Assembly: GCF_932526225.1 (NCBI RefSeq)
Contig: NC_064034.1
Location: 14,582,887-14,646,886, forward strand
Origin: Nematostella vectensis
Lineage: Eukaryota > Cnidaria > Anthozoa > Actiniaria > Edwardsiidae
Direction: 5' to 3'
Length of the DNA stretch: 64,000 bases
Both the position numbers and the translations under genes were made by a program. The notes beneath the pieces were generated by a model. It was not told where the DNA came from, did not search any database, and saw only the letters and a list, made by a program, of their open reading frames with translations. Of the stretch, positions 18,493 through 30,523 are shown piece after piece (the first letter of the stretch is position 1; every line of letters starts with the position of its first letter).

Positions 18493-18870
18493 TATTTTTA
18501 CGTGGAGTCATGACACAGCACGTCTAGAACATTCCACTTTGTCAGCGAAAAAGTCCTTAAATGCAATAGGCATGCCCAGACTCGCCAGCGGGGAATCCCC
18601 TGACTCGCTCCTAAGAATTAAAACTCCAGGAATGTCACGCAGCAGCCGTAACCATAGGATTGTATCATAAAATGAAACCAGCACACACCGCACGAATTCC
18701 ACGAAATGAAGAAAGCATATAGTTCCAGTTTATTCATAAGCTGACACCAAAAACTTGTATCATATAGTCTCACCACAATATGATACCATATAGTGTTGTC
18801 ATCCCACACCGAACCCCGATAAATGACGTCGTGCTGCGACTCCAGTAATTTATTCATAAGCTGACACTAA
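18493..18870. other. No gene recognised; short diverged copies of the 26-base repeat
   Basis: Two small minus-strand frames (18,508-18,702 and 18,618-18,857) show no family features. The stretch contains scattered TATAGTnTCACC fragments leading into the array that follows. Confidence 0.5.
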
Positions 18871-19100
18871 AAATTATATAGTTTCACCAAAAATCCATAA
18901 CATATAGTTTCACCAAAAATCTATAACATATAGTTTCACCAAAAATCTATAACATATAGTTTCACCAAAAAATTATAACATATAGTTTCATCAAAATCTT
19001 TTTTCATATGATCACACCAAAATATACCTTATAGTCATACCAAAATATGATAACATATAGTCACACCAAAATATACCTTATATCATACCAAAATATGAAA
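18870..19100. repeat. Tandem repeat, unit about 26-27 bases (CATATAGTTTCACCAAAAAT)
   Basis: Seven to nine imperfect units containing ATATAGTTTCACCAAAAAT, shading into a variant with AGTCACACCAAAATAT in the last 100 bases. It ends about 15 bases before a long hairpin. The array could be a subterminal repeat of the second viral element. Confidence 0.8.
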
Positions 19101-19113
19101 CCATACGCTGGTG

Positions 19114-19185
19114 AGTAGTATAGACTTGGCTTGGTTCGAGCGCATTCCCACGGGATGCGCTGGAGCCGCCAAGTACTATACTACT
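19114..19185. repeat. Long hairpin; right arm matches the 11,278 repeat
   Basis: The left arm begins AGTAGTATAGACTTGG at 19,114 and the right arm ends CCAAGTACTATACTACT at 19,185. The arms pair over about 33 bases with a few mismatches and a loop of about four bases (CACG). The right arm alone, reversed, matches 11,278-11,311. A fold-back end or two nested termini would explain this. Confidence 0.65.
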
Positions 19186-19429
19186 AATAACATAAGAGGA
19201 ACGCGACAATATGAATAGGACGACAGAGGGGTATCAGAAATAGAGGGCCCATCCGACTTCTAAACATTGATTTGCAACGTTATGCATCATTTGGAGTTGA
19301 ACCGGTCTAGGTATCGAGAAAAAAATTAAGACATTTTAAAATTCGACGTTGCGCGCGTGCGCACTGGCTTTCTAAGTCGCATTGAAAACGGACAGAAATA
19401 CGTTGAAGAATATCACATGTAAATCAAGC

Positions 19430-20743
19430 ATGTGGATTCTCACTATCAAAAGCTTTATAATCATTTGTGCAGGGACATCATCACTGTATATACTAATATT
19501 TCTATCGAGCCAAGATAATGCCTACACTTTCACTAAAGAGCTTTCGGTTTTTGGCGGTATGCTTCCACTGAATCAAACCCCTATAGCTACCACCACGAAG
19601 ATGCTGAATCATAACGTTACGGTTTTTCTACGTCTGACGAGCAACAAAGAGCAGAAACGCCGGTTGTTTTGCTATTTTATGAGAACTTTTGTATTTTACT
19701 TGCCGGCGAATCTGCCTGGCAAAACTGTGCTTGTGTTCGATCAGGAATCCGAACAGGACCACAAATTTGGCTCGGAAATGGTAAACCTGACAAAAAACAG
19801 ATTACCACATCCCAAGTTTGAGGTGCCTAATAAGTCCGTTCAGGTTCGCCAAAGCCGCCGGGATACAACCGGCAACTGTGGAGTACCTTTTCATTGATAA
19901 ATACACTGATGATGATGTTATAGCGTGGATGGACACCGACGCGGCTTTCACTTTCCCAGTGACTACAACGTCGATATTCAATGGTGGCAAACTACGCGCA
20001 ATGGGTAGCGAGTGCAGTATGCCAATTAGTTGGATTCAAACATGGACCACGACCACTGAGTTGTTGCTTGGAGTTCCAATGGTTGCGGATTTTATTACTT
20101 ATTTTCCCGCTTATATTTATCGTGACACTTTCACAAACTGCCGAAATCACATTCTTAAAAGATTCAAGACAAACGATTTCGTAGAAGCTTTCAGGGTTTT
20201 TTACAAGGGGTTCATATCGCCCATTTGTATTATTCTAAGCTATGCTTGGCATTTTGAACGAGACCGTCACGACTGGAGTTTCAAATTGTGTTCCAATCTT
20301 GCAAAATACAACAAAAAATTATCAAAAGGTGCCCAAATACCGCCCGGGAACGCTCAAGTGTTTTTACCACATCCACAAACAGCTTTCCATCAATACGGCG
20401 GCAACGAAAATACGTTTTTAATGTCAAATATTCGCATAAGCTACTGTCTTGCTTAAGAGTCTGAGGCACAGTCAATAGTTAAATGTCCAGCCCGGAATGT
20501 GTCTATGGATAGAAGCTCTTTTTCAAGAATTCTTTTTCATCACGATCTTCAAAGAGCGAAGAGCCCCTCTGATACACCGTGCGCTGGCGAACATCGGGAC
20601 GCTTGTTCAGAATCCTTCAGGACTATATCCAAGATGTAAAACGAGAGTTGGAACAGGCAGCTCGAACGATGGAATGGCAGAATGTGGAAAAAGTAAACGA
20701 AATAGCTAAACAAAACGGCATCGAGTGCCCCGCACTTCCTTGA
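19430..20743 (+). pseudogene. Type II membrane glycosyltransferase-like gene, frameshifted
   Basis: The start is taken at the ATG at 19,430, because a membrane anchor (TIKSFIIICAGTSSLYILIF) follows directly, as in Golgi type II enzymes. The first frame runs to 19,897; the second (from about 19,830) has VEYLFIDKYTDDDVIAWMDT, in which MDTDAAF contains a DxD motif used by many glycosyltransferases to bind metal and nucleotide sugar, and later VADFITYFPAYIYRDTF. A third frame (about 20,590-20,743) gives a plausible C-terminus, RLFRILQDYIQDVKREL, ending at a TGA at 20,741. No introns are evident. The two shifts make it a pseudogene unless they are sequencing errors. I recall related unnamed proteins from sea anemones; donor and acceptor unknown. 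Confidence 0.5.
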
Positions 20744-21140
20744 ATAATGCGAAATTTCTTGCTGCAGTTAATGATCCGAATTTAATTTACTTAGATAGAC
20801 AAACAAAAAAAAAAAAACGCGAGAGAAATTTTTCCCTAGCAAATAAATACCATTGAAAGGAGATTTCATACAGTTTCCTGAATTCCTTACCATCCTGTCA
20901 ATCACAACTCGTATCTTCTGAAGAAACCACCGCTTGCCATCCGCAGGGGCGGGATTAGACTCAACCTCGTTCCCAGGGTTATTTTGCGGCTCGGATTTTA
21001 GCGGTGGCCCAGTTTTACTTATAGCAGTTTACCTTTTATGCTGTATATTATTATTTATTGCTTTTCTGGCTATAAAACGCGTTAGTTCACGGCCTAATAT
21101 TACCCTTGGTATATTTTGTTCGCACTCTGTATTTTGTAGT
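20744..21140. other. Intergenic, no feature recognised
   Basis: AT-rich sequence with an A12 run near 20,806. The short ORF starting at 20,934 is mostly the lead-in to the minisatellite. Confidence 0.5.
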
Positions 21141-21670
21141 GTTTACGCTGTACTGGCTATAAATAAGTCAGTTTCAGTTTATTTTCCATGGAAGGTTTAC
21201 GGCCCAGTTTATCCATGGTATGTGATTTGCATGCTGTATTTTGGGGTGTTTACGCTGTACTGGCTATAAATAAGTCAGTTTCAGTTTATTTTCCATGGAA
21301 GGTTTACGGCCCAGTTTATCCATGGTATGTGATTTGCATGCTGTATTTTGGGGTGTTTACGCTGTACTGGCTATAAATAAGTCAGTTTCAGTTTATTTTC
21401 CATGGAATGTTCACGGTCCAGTTTATCCATGCTATGTGATTTGCATGCTTTATTTTGTGGTGTTTACGCTGACCGGCTGTTGTCGGTCTCAGTTTATTTT
21501 CCATGGAATGTTCACTGTCCAGTTTATCCATGGTATTATTTGGTTTGCATGCGGTATTTTGTATTGTTTACGCTGTACTGGCTATAAAATATGTCGGTCT
21601 CAGTTTATTTTCCATGGAATGTTCATGGGCCAGTTTATCCATGGTATTATTTTTTTCGCACTCTTAGTCG
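21141..21670. repeat. 107-bp minisatellite, five units
   Basis: Units start at 21,141, 21,248, 21,355, 21,462 and 21,566 with GTTTACGCTG, so the period is 107 bases with one 104-base unit. Each contains two CCATGG sites and the motif CAGTTTATCCATG. The first three units are nearly identical, the last two more diverged. Because 107 is not a multiple of three, the ORFs seen here are artefacts of homogeneity in each frame. Confidence 0.9.
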
Positions 21671-22177
21671 GGGAGCAATGACCGAAAAAAAAAAATCGCA
21701 ACGTAGCACATGTAGTACATAAGCAATCTGTTATCATAGAATTATTGCCACATGTCTAAGGAACAATTCTAGGCACGATGTACTAACCGAACGTTGGGAC
21801 ATCATACTGCTAGGGCCTGAAACGCAGCACCCATATGGTCCCCCTCTTTTTACTTGGCTAAGCCCCTTAAAAACAAATCCAATCATAGCGTGCCGTAGCA
21901 GAAAGTAATTTAGTGAAACCTTGGCCAAGGAATAGTTGTTACTAATCTCATTCAAGATATGATGAATGTGTGAGTGTGCGGGTTTCCATAGCGACCGTTG
22001 CTATGGAGATACAATTTGCCCCCAAAGTACCCCAAAATTACACCGTTTATACTCGAAAAGTCGCATATATTGTTGTTATCCATTTGTTTTTATGTAAGAT
22101 TTGATCTATATTGGGTCTACCGATGCCTTATATACAAACTTCAAGGAAAATAAAGAGTTTGTATGGCGTTTTAAATA
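21671..22177. other. Left flank of the 4.5-kb transposon, no gene recognised
   Basis: Nothing coding. The 21,734-21,955 minus-strand ORF has no recognisable feature. Confidence 0.5.
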
Positions 22178-22427
22178 TTTTCTTGTAAACCTGCATTTGC
22201 AAGTAGCACAGCCTGCAAACTAACGTGACGCTAAGTATCTATGTAATTAACATACATTATCAGCGAACGGCTTTCTTTACGTTACCAAAACATTTCTTAA
22301 CGTAACAACCGCTGCCATGGTAACATTTCATACCGATTATGCTAGGCTAGATTATGCAAGTGCCACCTTGATGTGTATTTCTATTGAAATACGCACTTCA
22401 CTGAGAGAAATATGTAAGAAATTACCG

Positions 22428-25223
22428 TCACGCCTCGTCATCTGTATCCTCATCACTGTCGGTTGCAGTCTCAGTTCCTTTGTGAGGGTTCTCACAGGTG
22501 TCGTCACTCATGCAAAGACATGCCTCCGTGCAAGGTATATCGTTTGCTTTGCATGAGCACAGATCCTCCCTTCGACAGGCGGTTTTGACGCATCTGCAGG
22601 TTGTGAGCTCTAACAGGCTCTGGGGGGCAGTGGCTCTAGTCTTCTATTTGTGATCTTCCAGCCATTTCCATCAGGAGAAGAAAGAGGGACCATTGGCTGC
22701 AGGCAGTTCTTCCAGATGAATTTCTGATAGTTGGCGCGGATTATGTGTAGCTTGAGGCTGTCACTGGTGGGGGAAAGCGGTCACTTATACTTTGGTGTTT
22801 TTGGCAGAACATCCAGTACCGAATTTTGTCAGCCGTCATTCCTGCTTTCGTAGATGTTGTGTACAAAGAGCAGACGAAACACTCTGCTGACTTGATTGTG
22901 TCTTCATGTAGAGGTATTACACTTCCAAGTGTCTCGAGGTGCGCCTTGGAGTAAGTATTTGCCATGAGTGTATCCCAAGGCTTCGTCTTGCCGATATTTG
23001 CAAGCCCACTCGTCGTGTCACATCCGTTCAATGCATGAAGTCCTGGGATGGCTGCGCACACCTTTGGTCCGAGCTTTCTTGCTGCATCGTGTATAGGAAT
23101 AAAGCGGACCCTGTCCTTGTATCCCGTCTTAAACCACAACTCCCGGCAGCCTTTGCGTTCAAACACGTGTATTGCCAGAATAGTGGCATCAGTGTCGGGG
23201 GACTGGATGACGACTCTTGTCATTTCCTGTGAGGCGTGTGCAGCGTGCAGTAAGATTCTTGTATCTGCTTCCTCGTGGTTGCTGTAGAGCTGGTGCAGCG
23301 TTTCTATCTCTCCCTCTCTTACTGCCACTGCAGCTGTCGGGTCATGATCACGATTTTATCCTCACCCTTCAGCTCCCGCTTTCCCTTTTCGCAAAGCTGT
23401 TCGCCAAGAAAGGCTGCAAGATTGGTCTTATTTTTCTTGCAGTTGATGTACTTATTCCATTGAATTGACTGAGAAAGTCGTTGGTTCTGGGCGTGGCCCG
23501 AACTGCTTCCTTTGAAAAAGAACAATAGTAGTGGCGTGTGTCGTTTTTCGACCATCCAATGTCTCTTTGTTCAAATAATTGTTGTCTGCCGCAACCTGAA
23601 TGAATGACCCGGGATATATATTTGAGGGTATCACAACGCCTCGACTCTTTTAACACAAAACAATATCACTCTTCCAAACATGACTTATCAAAATATTATT
23701 TTGGGATCTGACTCAACACCCAGTGATGCCCTGGTGCCTATTTTCAAACTTTTTGTATATAAAGTGAGACAAAACACTTGTCTTTTGAATCTACAGCAGC
23801 TACGAATTGAAGCAGCTACGAATTGAAGAATACGAACGATTGGAAAGAATATGCGCGATTAAAAATGATTCCCTTTCCTACCACAAACGAAAATGGGACA
23901 AAATAAATAAATTATAAGCAAGAAGGCTAAAGACCATCTTGGGCGAATCTTTATTGCATCCGCAGGCACAGGTACTATTTGAATATTTAAAATTTATCCT
24001 TTTTTTTTCTTTTCTGTTTTTAGTTGTTCTTGCGTCACCCTGCTTTTCCTTTTGCTCACACTAGGGATGATGGGTTGGGCGGGGTGGGTAGTGGTAGGGG
24101 TAGGCTGGGGAGGGATGGTGAGGAATGGGGACGGGTGGGATGGTGAATAAGGGAGGGGCTTGTGAGGGGGAGAATACCAAAATAATAGTGAACAATGTAT
24201 TTATTTAATTTAATACATTTCTGTAATCATGTAAAAAAAACATTAGTCTTGTAAAATACTCACCTCACTTGAGAATCAATAAACAGTTATCATAATAATA
24301 AAAAAAGACCAATGCTAATCAAAAAAACAAAAAAAAGCCTCGACTCTTCGACTGTTCCTCTTCTACTGTTCCTCTTCGACTGTTCCTCTTGCGCTAAGCT
24401 TGTATCTGCGACTTCCACGTCATCTTGAGAGCAGCAAAGACCGAATCTGTGAAGCATTTTAATCAGCTGTTTTGAGCCGGTCAAATGACGCACAGACATT
24501 GCAAGACCTATGTGCTTTGGGGGCTTTATCCGAGCATGAGTGGTGGAATACACGAGATCTTGTGCGATAGCTAAGACCCGTCTTTCGTCGGTGGAGCTGA
24601 TAGCTGTTGGGGTTGAGATGTCCAGATTATCGGAACTTGTTATCAGAAAGCACAAAAAATCATATAGATCACTTGGAACAACACGCGACTTTACGCTACT
24701 GGCACTGAGGCCTCTGCATGTACGGGTTGGATGGCTTGACTTTCATTCAGAATGCTCTTTCTCAGATGCTGCGCAGCATGATAAAGAAGTCGTGTTTTAT
24801 CGCTCTCGCGCTCTGGAGAGATGGTTTAAGGGGATACCTCGGAATGACTGCTCTTTGCTGCGGCGTTGAAGATATCTTTTAAGGAGATTGATCTCGAGTA
24901 AAGCAATTCTGGCTTTGTTGGATCCGCTTGCGCGTGAAAGACAACCTCACATGGATACGTCTGTTGTATCCTCCGCTTCAACCTTTCTGTTCTGTAGCTT
25001 CTTGCTGTGTCGCAACCTAGGCCTTCCAGCTCGTTTGGTATGATAGTAACACGGTTTTCATATCAACAGCACGGCCCGATTGTATCTCAGGAAGAATCTT
25101 ATCCATAAGGTTAGTAAAAGCAATGGTATACATATCCGCTCCATCCACTGCGAAGGACAGATTTCTTTTTGCAACATAGGTCGACCGGCATTCGCGGTGG
25201 GACTTTACTTTCGCTGCAATCAC
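22428..25223 (-). pseudogene. Transposon gene of unrecognised class: N-terminal domain, NHEEADTR domain, Cys-rich tail
   Basis: Fragments in order on the minus strand: 25,017-25,223 (HRECRSTYVAKRNL), about 24,390-24,655 (RRVLAIAQDLVYS, KHIGLAMSVRHLTGSKQLI), 23,330-23,660 (WNKYINCKKNKTNLAAFLG), 22,741-23,328 (YSNHEEADTRILLHA, VIQSPDTDATILA, PGLHALNGCDTTSG), and in another frame 22,428-22,740, ending with a Cys cluster (CRCVKTACRREDLCSCKAND, then CTEACLC) and an acidic tail, stop TGA at 22,428. Asp and Glu residues in the NHEEADTR and SPDTD motifs suggest a nuclease-like acidic site, an inference. Related proteins are common in invertebrate genomes as multicopy hypothetical genes. At least three frameshifts are present. 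Confidence 0.6.
24058..24172 (+). repeat. G-rich tract with quadruplex-forming potential
   Basis: Many GG and GGG runs separated by one to four bases over about 110 bases (GGGTTGGGCGGGGTGGG and similar) inside the 4.5-kb transposon. On the minus strand, the transposon gene lacks coding signal across it, so it is either an intron or an insertion. Confidence 0.6.
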
Positions 25224-26666
25224 GTCTACATCGTTGATGTTTAGTAGCAGGTCCTCGTCGTTTCTGACACGTGCAGCCTACCTGATGGTGTTACTCGAAT
25301 CCGTGGACGACCCTCATTGCATTTTTCTAGAACCAGAAGCAAAAGCGGAACGACATCTGGGGTAGTGAAAAGCAGTGTTTAATCTCATATATTAGCGTTT
25401 ACGGAGATACGTTCATCTTTACTTTTAAAAAAGCTAAACGTCAATTTCCCCTTCTTGTTTTTGTCTTTTGAGAACTTGATTGAGTATTAACAGTATAGCA
25501 AAACTATATTTGTCGACTAGAAAATAACAAAGCAATTTACAAGTTTAAACGATATAGATTTATTTATTTCTATTCTATTTATTTTATTTTTTGTTTTGGT
25601 TTTTTTTGATAAAGATGCTGTGTGTTTGCAAAAAATAGTGAAATGCTTTTGGGAAATAGGTATGAATGAAACTGTTGAAATGTAGTAATATCCATCAAAA
25701 TGATCAATGGCCATTTATTACTAATACCAAAAGTTTCAAGTTCATGTTAGCTAGAATATCCTACATATCCTATTGTAACGAAATAAAAAGGTTGGGTTGT
25801 TTTGTCATGCCACTGACTGTTTGGTAGCGGTGAGCGGCTGCACGGGCGCCAGTATCTACTAAATTTACATACAATTTCTGCATGGAGTTATCAAAACATG
25901 CTTTTACTGAATCAACAAAAGACAGGAAAAGTAATTATAAGAGCATTTTTTTGTTGAGACGCAATTCCAAAATTAACTTAATATAAAAAAAAGAAAAACA
26001 TAAAAAAGGACGCAAACTGCAAACCGTGCACCGGCATTACCGGCACTACATTACATAATCTTGTATTATGATGCAATAATTATTTAAGTTGTCTTTACCA
26101 TAAATCATGACGCTCATTTTAACAAATTGATAATTTTTTATTACCATAATTCACCTCAAATATCGATGACCTTTGACTGTGAGTGTCTCTCCATTTCTTG
26201 TCTTGAATCTCCCGCGTAAATTTGCACTGAAGTGGGGCTTTCATATTCAGATTTTCCCGCGAACATTTTTAAAAAGGTAATGATAATTTAACGCTTTTGG
26301 ATAGCAACAACATTCACATCAATTATATACGGGATGCTCTCCATCTTTTACATCACCTAGATGTAGATTTACAACAGATAGTATAGTTTGTATAGAGTAC
26401 TGATCAAAGTTTCAATTTTTACTCCAGTTTTTATTCCAATTAAAAAACAGTTTTCTAATGCGTTGAGTTTGACCTAAAGCAAAACTAGTTGATTAATGAA
26501 AAATAATGTTCTTCAACCAATTCTGGGTCATAAGAATTCCATTAGACATGTTTTTGGTAACGTAAAGAACGCCGTTCGCTGATAATGTATGTTAGTTACA
26601 TAGATACTTAGCGTCACCTTAGTTTGCAGGCTGTGCTACTTCCAAATGCAGGTTTACAAGAAAATA

Positions 26667-27349
26667 GCTGGAATAGCGGGAATTCCGTTGTTTGGTTGCG
26701 TCGTTTCACCATTCAAACGAACCACAAGAGTGTGAAAACAATAAAGAAAACAATTAAAAAACGTTCCTGGTTCAACTGAATCTTGTCTATTCAAATGTAT
26801 GACCAGGCATATATCGTAAAGAATCTATAACAGCACGTTTTTGTCAAATTGAAACACAAGGGACCATATGATAATATCTGATGGTGAAGTTTTGTTTTCT
26901 GTCCTGCTTGATTTGTTTTGCCGGCAAGTTGGGTTGCTGGAGTTTTTAAATTTTCGATACCCACACATTAGATTGAAAATGGTCGCTCCCTTACAACGGC
27001 AAAGGCAGAAAATAATTGAGAATTCAGATAATTAGACGTGAAATGCACTCTAAAATGGATTCTGTCTGATATATTTCTGCCGTTTGCATACTTGTCAACC
27101 TTGAAAGCTAAAACACCGGAAAATTGCACTTCAAATACAAGAACTGTACTGTATAAGAAATTGTCGATTAAATTTCTCGGGAGATTACAGTAAATGTATT
27201 ACTGTAATCTGTATAATGTATTTATTATTTTATAAGCCAGAATAAAAAAAAGATGAAATAAAGTAAAAAGATAAAAATCGTTTAAACAGCATTATTGGTA
27301 TTAATATAATTTTATTAATTTAATTTTATTTTATTCGTTCTCTAAAAAT
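26667..27349. other. Right flank of the transposon, no gene recognised
   Basis: AT-rich sequence without recognisable frames or repeats until the LINE fragment. Confidence 0.5.
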
Positions 27350-28224
27350 ATCTGCACTAGTGGAATCCAGGGTAAGGCGGGGCAGCTTGTTCCATTCTTT
27401 TATTGTCCTACAGAAATTGAGTTCTTATAAGCTTTGTTCTTGGACATAACTCGATAAATTTATCTGGATGAGAGCTGCGTAATTGGCGGGTGCGTCTGTC
27501 AATATTGTCTGGTATTTCAAGTGCTGATTTTTTTTAACAGCCTTGTAAAATAATGTAAGCCTGGCATCCTGGCGCCTTTTAGAGAGAGGGGGCCACTCCA
27601 AATCGTTTAGGATGTTTGTGACTGTGCCAGGAGTCCTATCCCAGCAATTTTTAACAAAACGACCCGCCCTCCTTTGAACCTTCTCAATCTGTTTGACGTG
27701 TTTCTTTAACCATGGATCCCAGGCAGAGCTGGCATACTCTAAGTGTGGAAGAACGAGCGATTTATAAGCAGCTTCCTTAATGTTCTCTGGGCAATTGCTT
27801 AGGTTGCGCCTAAAAAACCTAAGGTCTGGTTGGCTTTGGACACTTTGTTGTTTATATGCCAGCTCCAGTCAAGTGTGTTCGAGAGCTCGGCGCCTAGGTA
27901 TGGATGGTGTTCAACTGGTTTAAGGATGTGGTTCATCAATGTGTAGTTAAATACTATAAGTTCCCTATTTCTCGTGACTCTCATGACAAAACATTTTGTT
28001 GGGTTAAAGGACATGAGCCATTTCTCTGCCCATTTCTCGATGGAGGTAAGATCAGACTGGAGCTGATGTGCAACAGAAGTTGCCTCGATGACACTGTATA
28101 AAAGAGTATCATCAGCAAACAATCTTATGGTAGAAGATTTACAATCATTGCCGATGTCATTTATGTAGTGTAAAAACATCAGTGGGCCGAGAACGGCCCC
28201 CTTGGGGCACACCAGATGACACAC
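27350..28224 (-). pseudogene. Non-LTR retrotransposon reverse transcriptase fragment
   Basis: The frame 27,799-28,224 begins within reverse transcriptase: CPKGAVLGPLMFLHYINDI is the PQGS-type motif (Lys and Ala instead of Gln and Ser), and IRLFADDTLLYS carries the catalytic FADD. The C-terminal thumb and connecting region continue in another frame down to about 27,400 (SLVLPHLEYASSAWDPW, KVQRRAGRFVKN). No endonuclease or ORF1 remains, so this is a 5'-truncated, decayed copy, probably of a CR1/L2- or Jockey-like clade. Beyond 28,224 the sequence is unrelated. Confidence 0.75.
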
Positions 28225-29050
28225 TTATAGGGGCAGTCCTCCAAACTACAACGTGGAACCTCCAAGTCCCACGTTCTAGCGAGGACGGGAACGTGAGCGT
28301 TGAAAGCTAGACTATCCTTGTTCGCTATGTTGTTCGCTATACTTGTTGGTAGTACAAAAACAAGTAAATTCTATTAAAACTAGTTTAAAATTGAGCTAAA
28401 AGCATAAGCATTTTATGGCCGGACCCTAAGTAAGTGAAGACGTGCTTGGCCCCTTCAGTTTATAAAAAGCAAGTAAAGCATTTAAAAAAAATGAAAATAT
28501 TTCAACACTTATAATGAATGAACCACGCGAAAGTTATGGGCAAAATCCTTGCGCTCATTTTTATAAAGAATGAGTAACAGATTATGTTTTGTTGTTACGG
28601 CGACTTTGTGGAAAAATAACCCATTCAATTTGTCGATTTTGTTTTTGCAATAGAGCACTGTTTACACATGTTTTTGATAAAGTCTACTTAGTGTTTAAGA
28701 CTAAATATAAAAAGGAATATATTTCGAACACTAGGAAAATGTAGCCGTGCCTGCCCGATGGGTTTCGAGGTTCGTTTTGCGGGCATATGTGTGTCGCTGT
28801 GCCCTTCAGTGAATCTTTACATATCCTGAACTCGCGAAACCTTTCCACCAATGCCATGAGAATGCTTAGCTTGCAATGAATTAGTTTTTGTTTACTTAAC
28901 TGCCATGGCGTAGGACTAGAGTCCGGAATTAATAAATAATATATAGATTTAGGCATTGCCTAAAAGCGGAGCTTCAAACGACCAAGTCTTTGCTTATTTT
29001 CGCTTAATAATTTAACAAATATTATGATATTTCTGTTTTTGACGACATCA
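28225..29050. other. Intergenic; contains a palindrome of a dispersed small repeat
   Basis: No gene is supported. At about 28,936-28,975 lies TTTAGGCATTGCCTAAAAGC, a palindromic core also present near 54,410 and 60,930 in the opposite orientation. Confidence 0.5.
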
Positions 29051-29726
29051 ACGATTTCACAGATAAAAGCAACAAATTGTTATACCCCCCTTCCCCCCAC
29101 CCTTGACATCTACATGACACATAACAAGTTTAGTTGTCATACGATGTTTCGGATTCAAGGAAGTTTTACTTTCAGTGACGTCATCGATGACGTCACGTGA
29201 CCATCTCATAGCACCCCAACATACATGACATCTACCGAGTTTGGTTGTCATACGACCTTTTTTTATAAATATTTTCTATTTTGATGACGTCAGCATACTT
29301 TTGCTTCTAGTGACATCATCGATGACGTCACAAATCATCATATTTTTCTCCTTGACACAAACATGACACCTGCCAAGTTTGGTTGTGAAACAATGTTTCT
29401 TTCAAGAGATATGAACGTTTTTGCTTTTAATCACGTTTTTGCTTTTAATCACGTTTTTGCTTTTAATCACGTTTTTGCTTTTAATCACGTTTTAAGTGAG
29501 GTCATCGATGATGTCACAATCACGTGACTATATTGTTGAGCCCACCTTGACACATACATGACACATAATAAGTTTAGTTGTCATATGATGTTTCGTTTAG
29601 GAGATATGAATATAGATATGATATCGGGATAGTTTTTCATCGAAGACGTCATGCATCACGTGACCTTATCTTGGCACCGCGCTTGACAGATACATGGCAC
29701 CAGGGGCTCATAAGTAGAGGCAATCA

Positions 29727-30523
<797 letters not shown>

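Larger units (their letters stand above)
22178..26664. mobile_element. DNA transposon with 113-bp terminal inverted repeats and TA target duplication
   Basis: The left repeat (22,178-22,290) begins TTTTCTTGTAAACCTGC and the right repeat (26,552-26,664) is its reverse complement with four mismatches by eye. Both ends are followed outward by TA (22,176-22,177 and 26,665-26,666), consistent with a 2-base target duplication. The only coding remnant inside is the minus-strand gene at 22,428-25,223. A TA duplication is shared with Tc1/mariner and a few other superfamilies, but the gene does not show a DDE/D signature that I can identify. Between 25,224 and 26,551 I see only AT-rich noncoding sequence. 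Sequence similarity between the two ends suggests a fairly recent insertion. Confidence 0.8.

Noticed and set aside
18870..19100. CRISPR-like array
   Set aside because: Adjacent units have no unique spacers and the context is a eukaryotic genome; it is a plain tandem repeat.
20934..21681. Overlapping repeated ORFs resembling a Tyr/Trp-rich membrane protein family
   Set aside because: They are the same 107-bp DNA repeat read in three frames.
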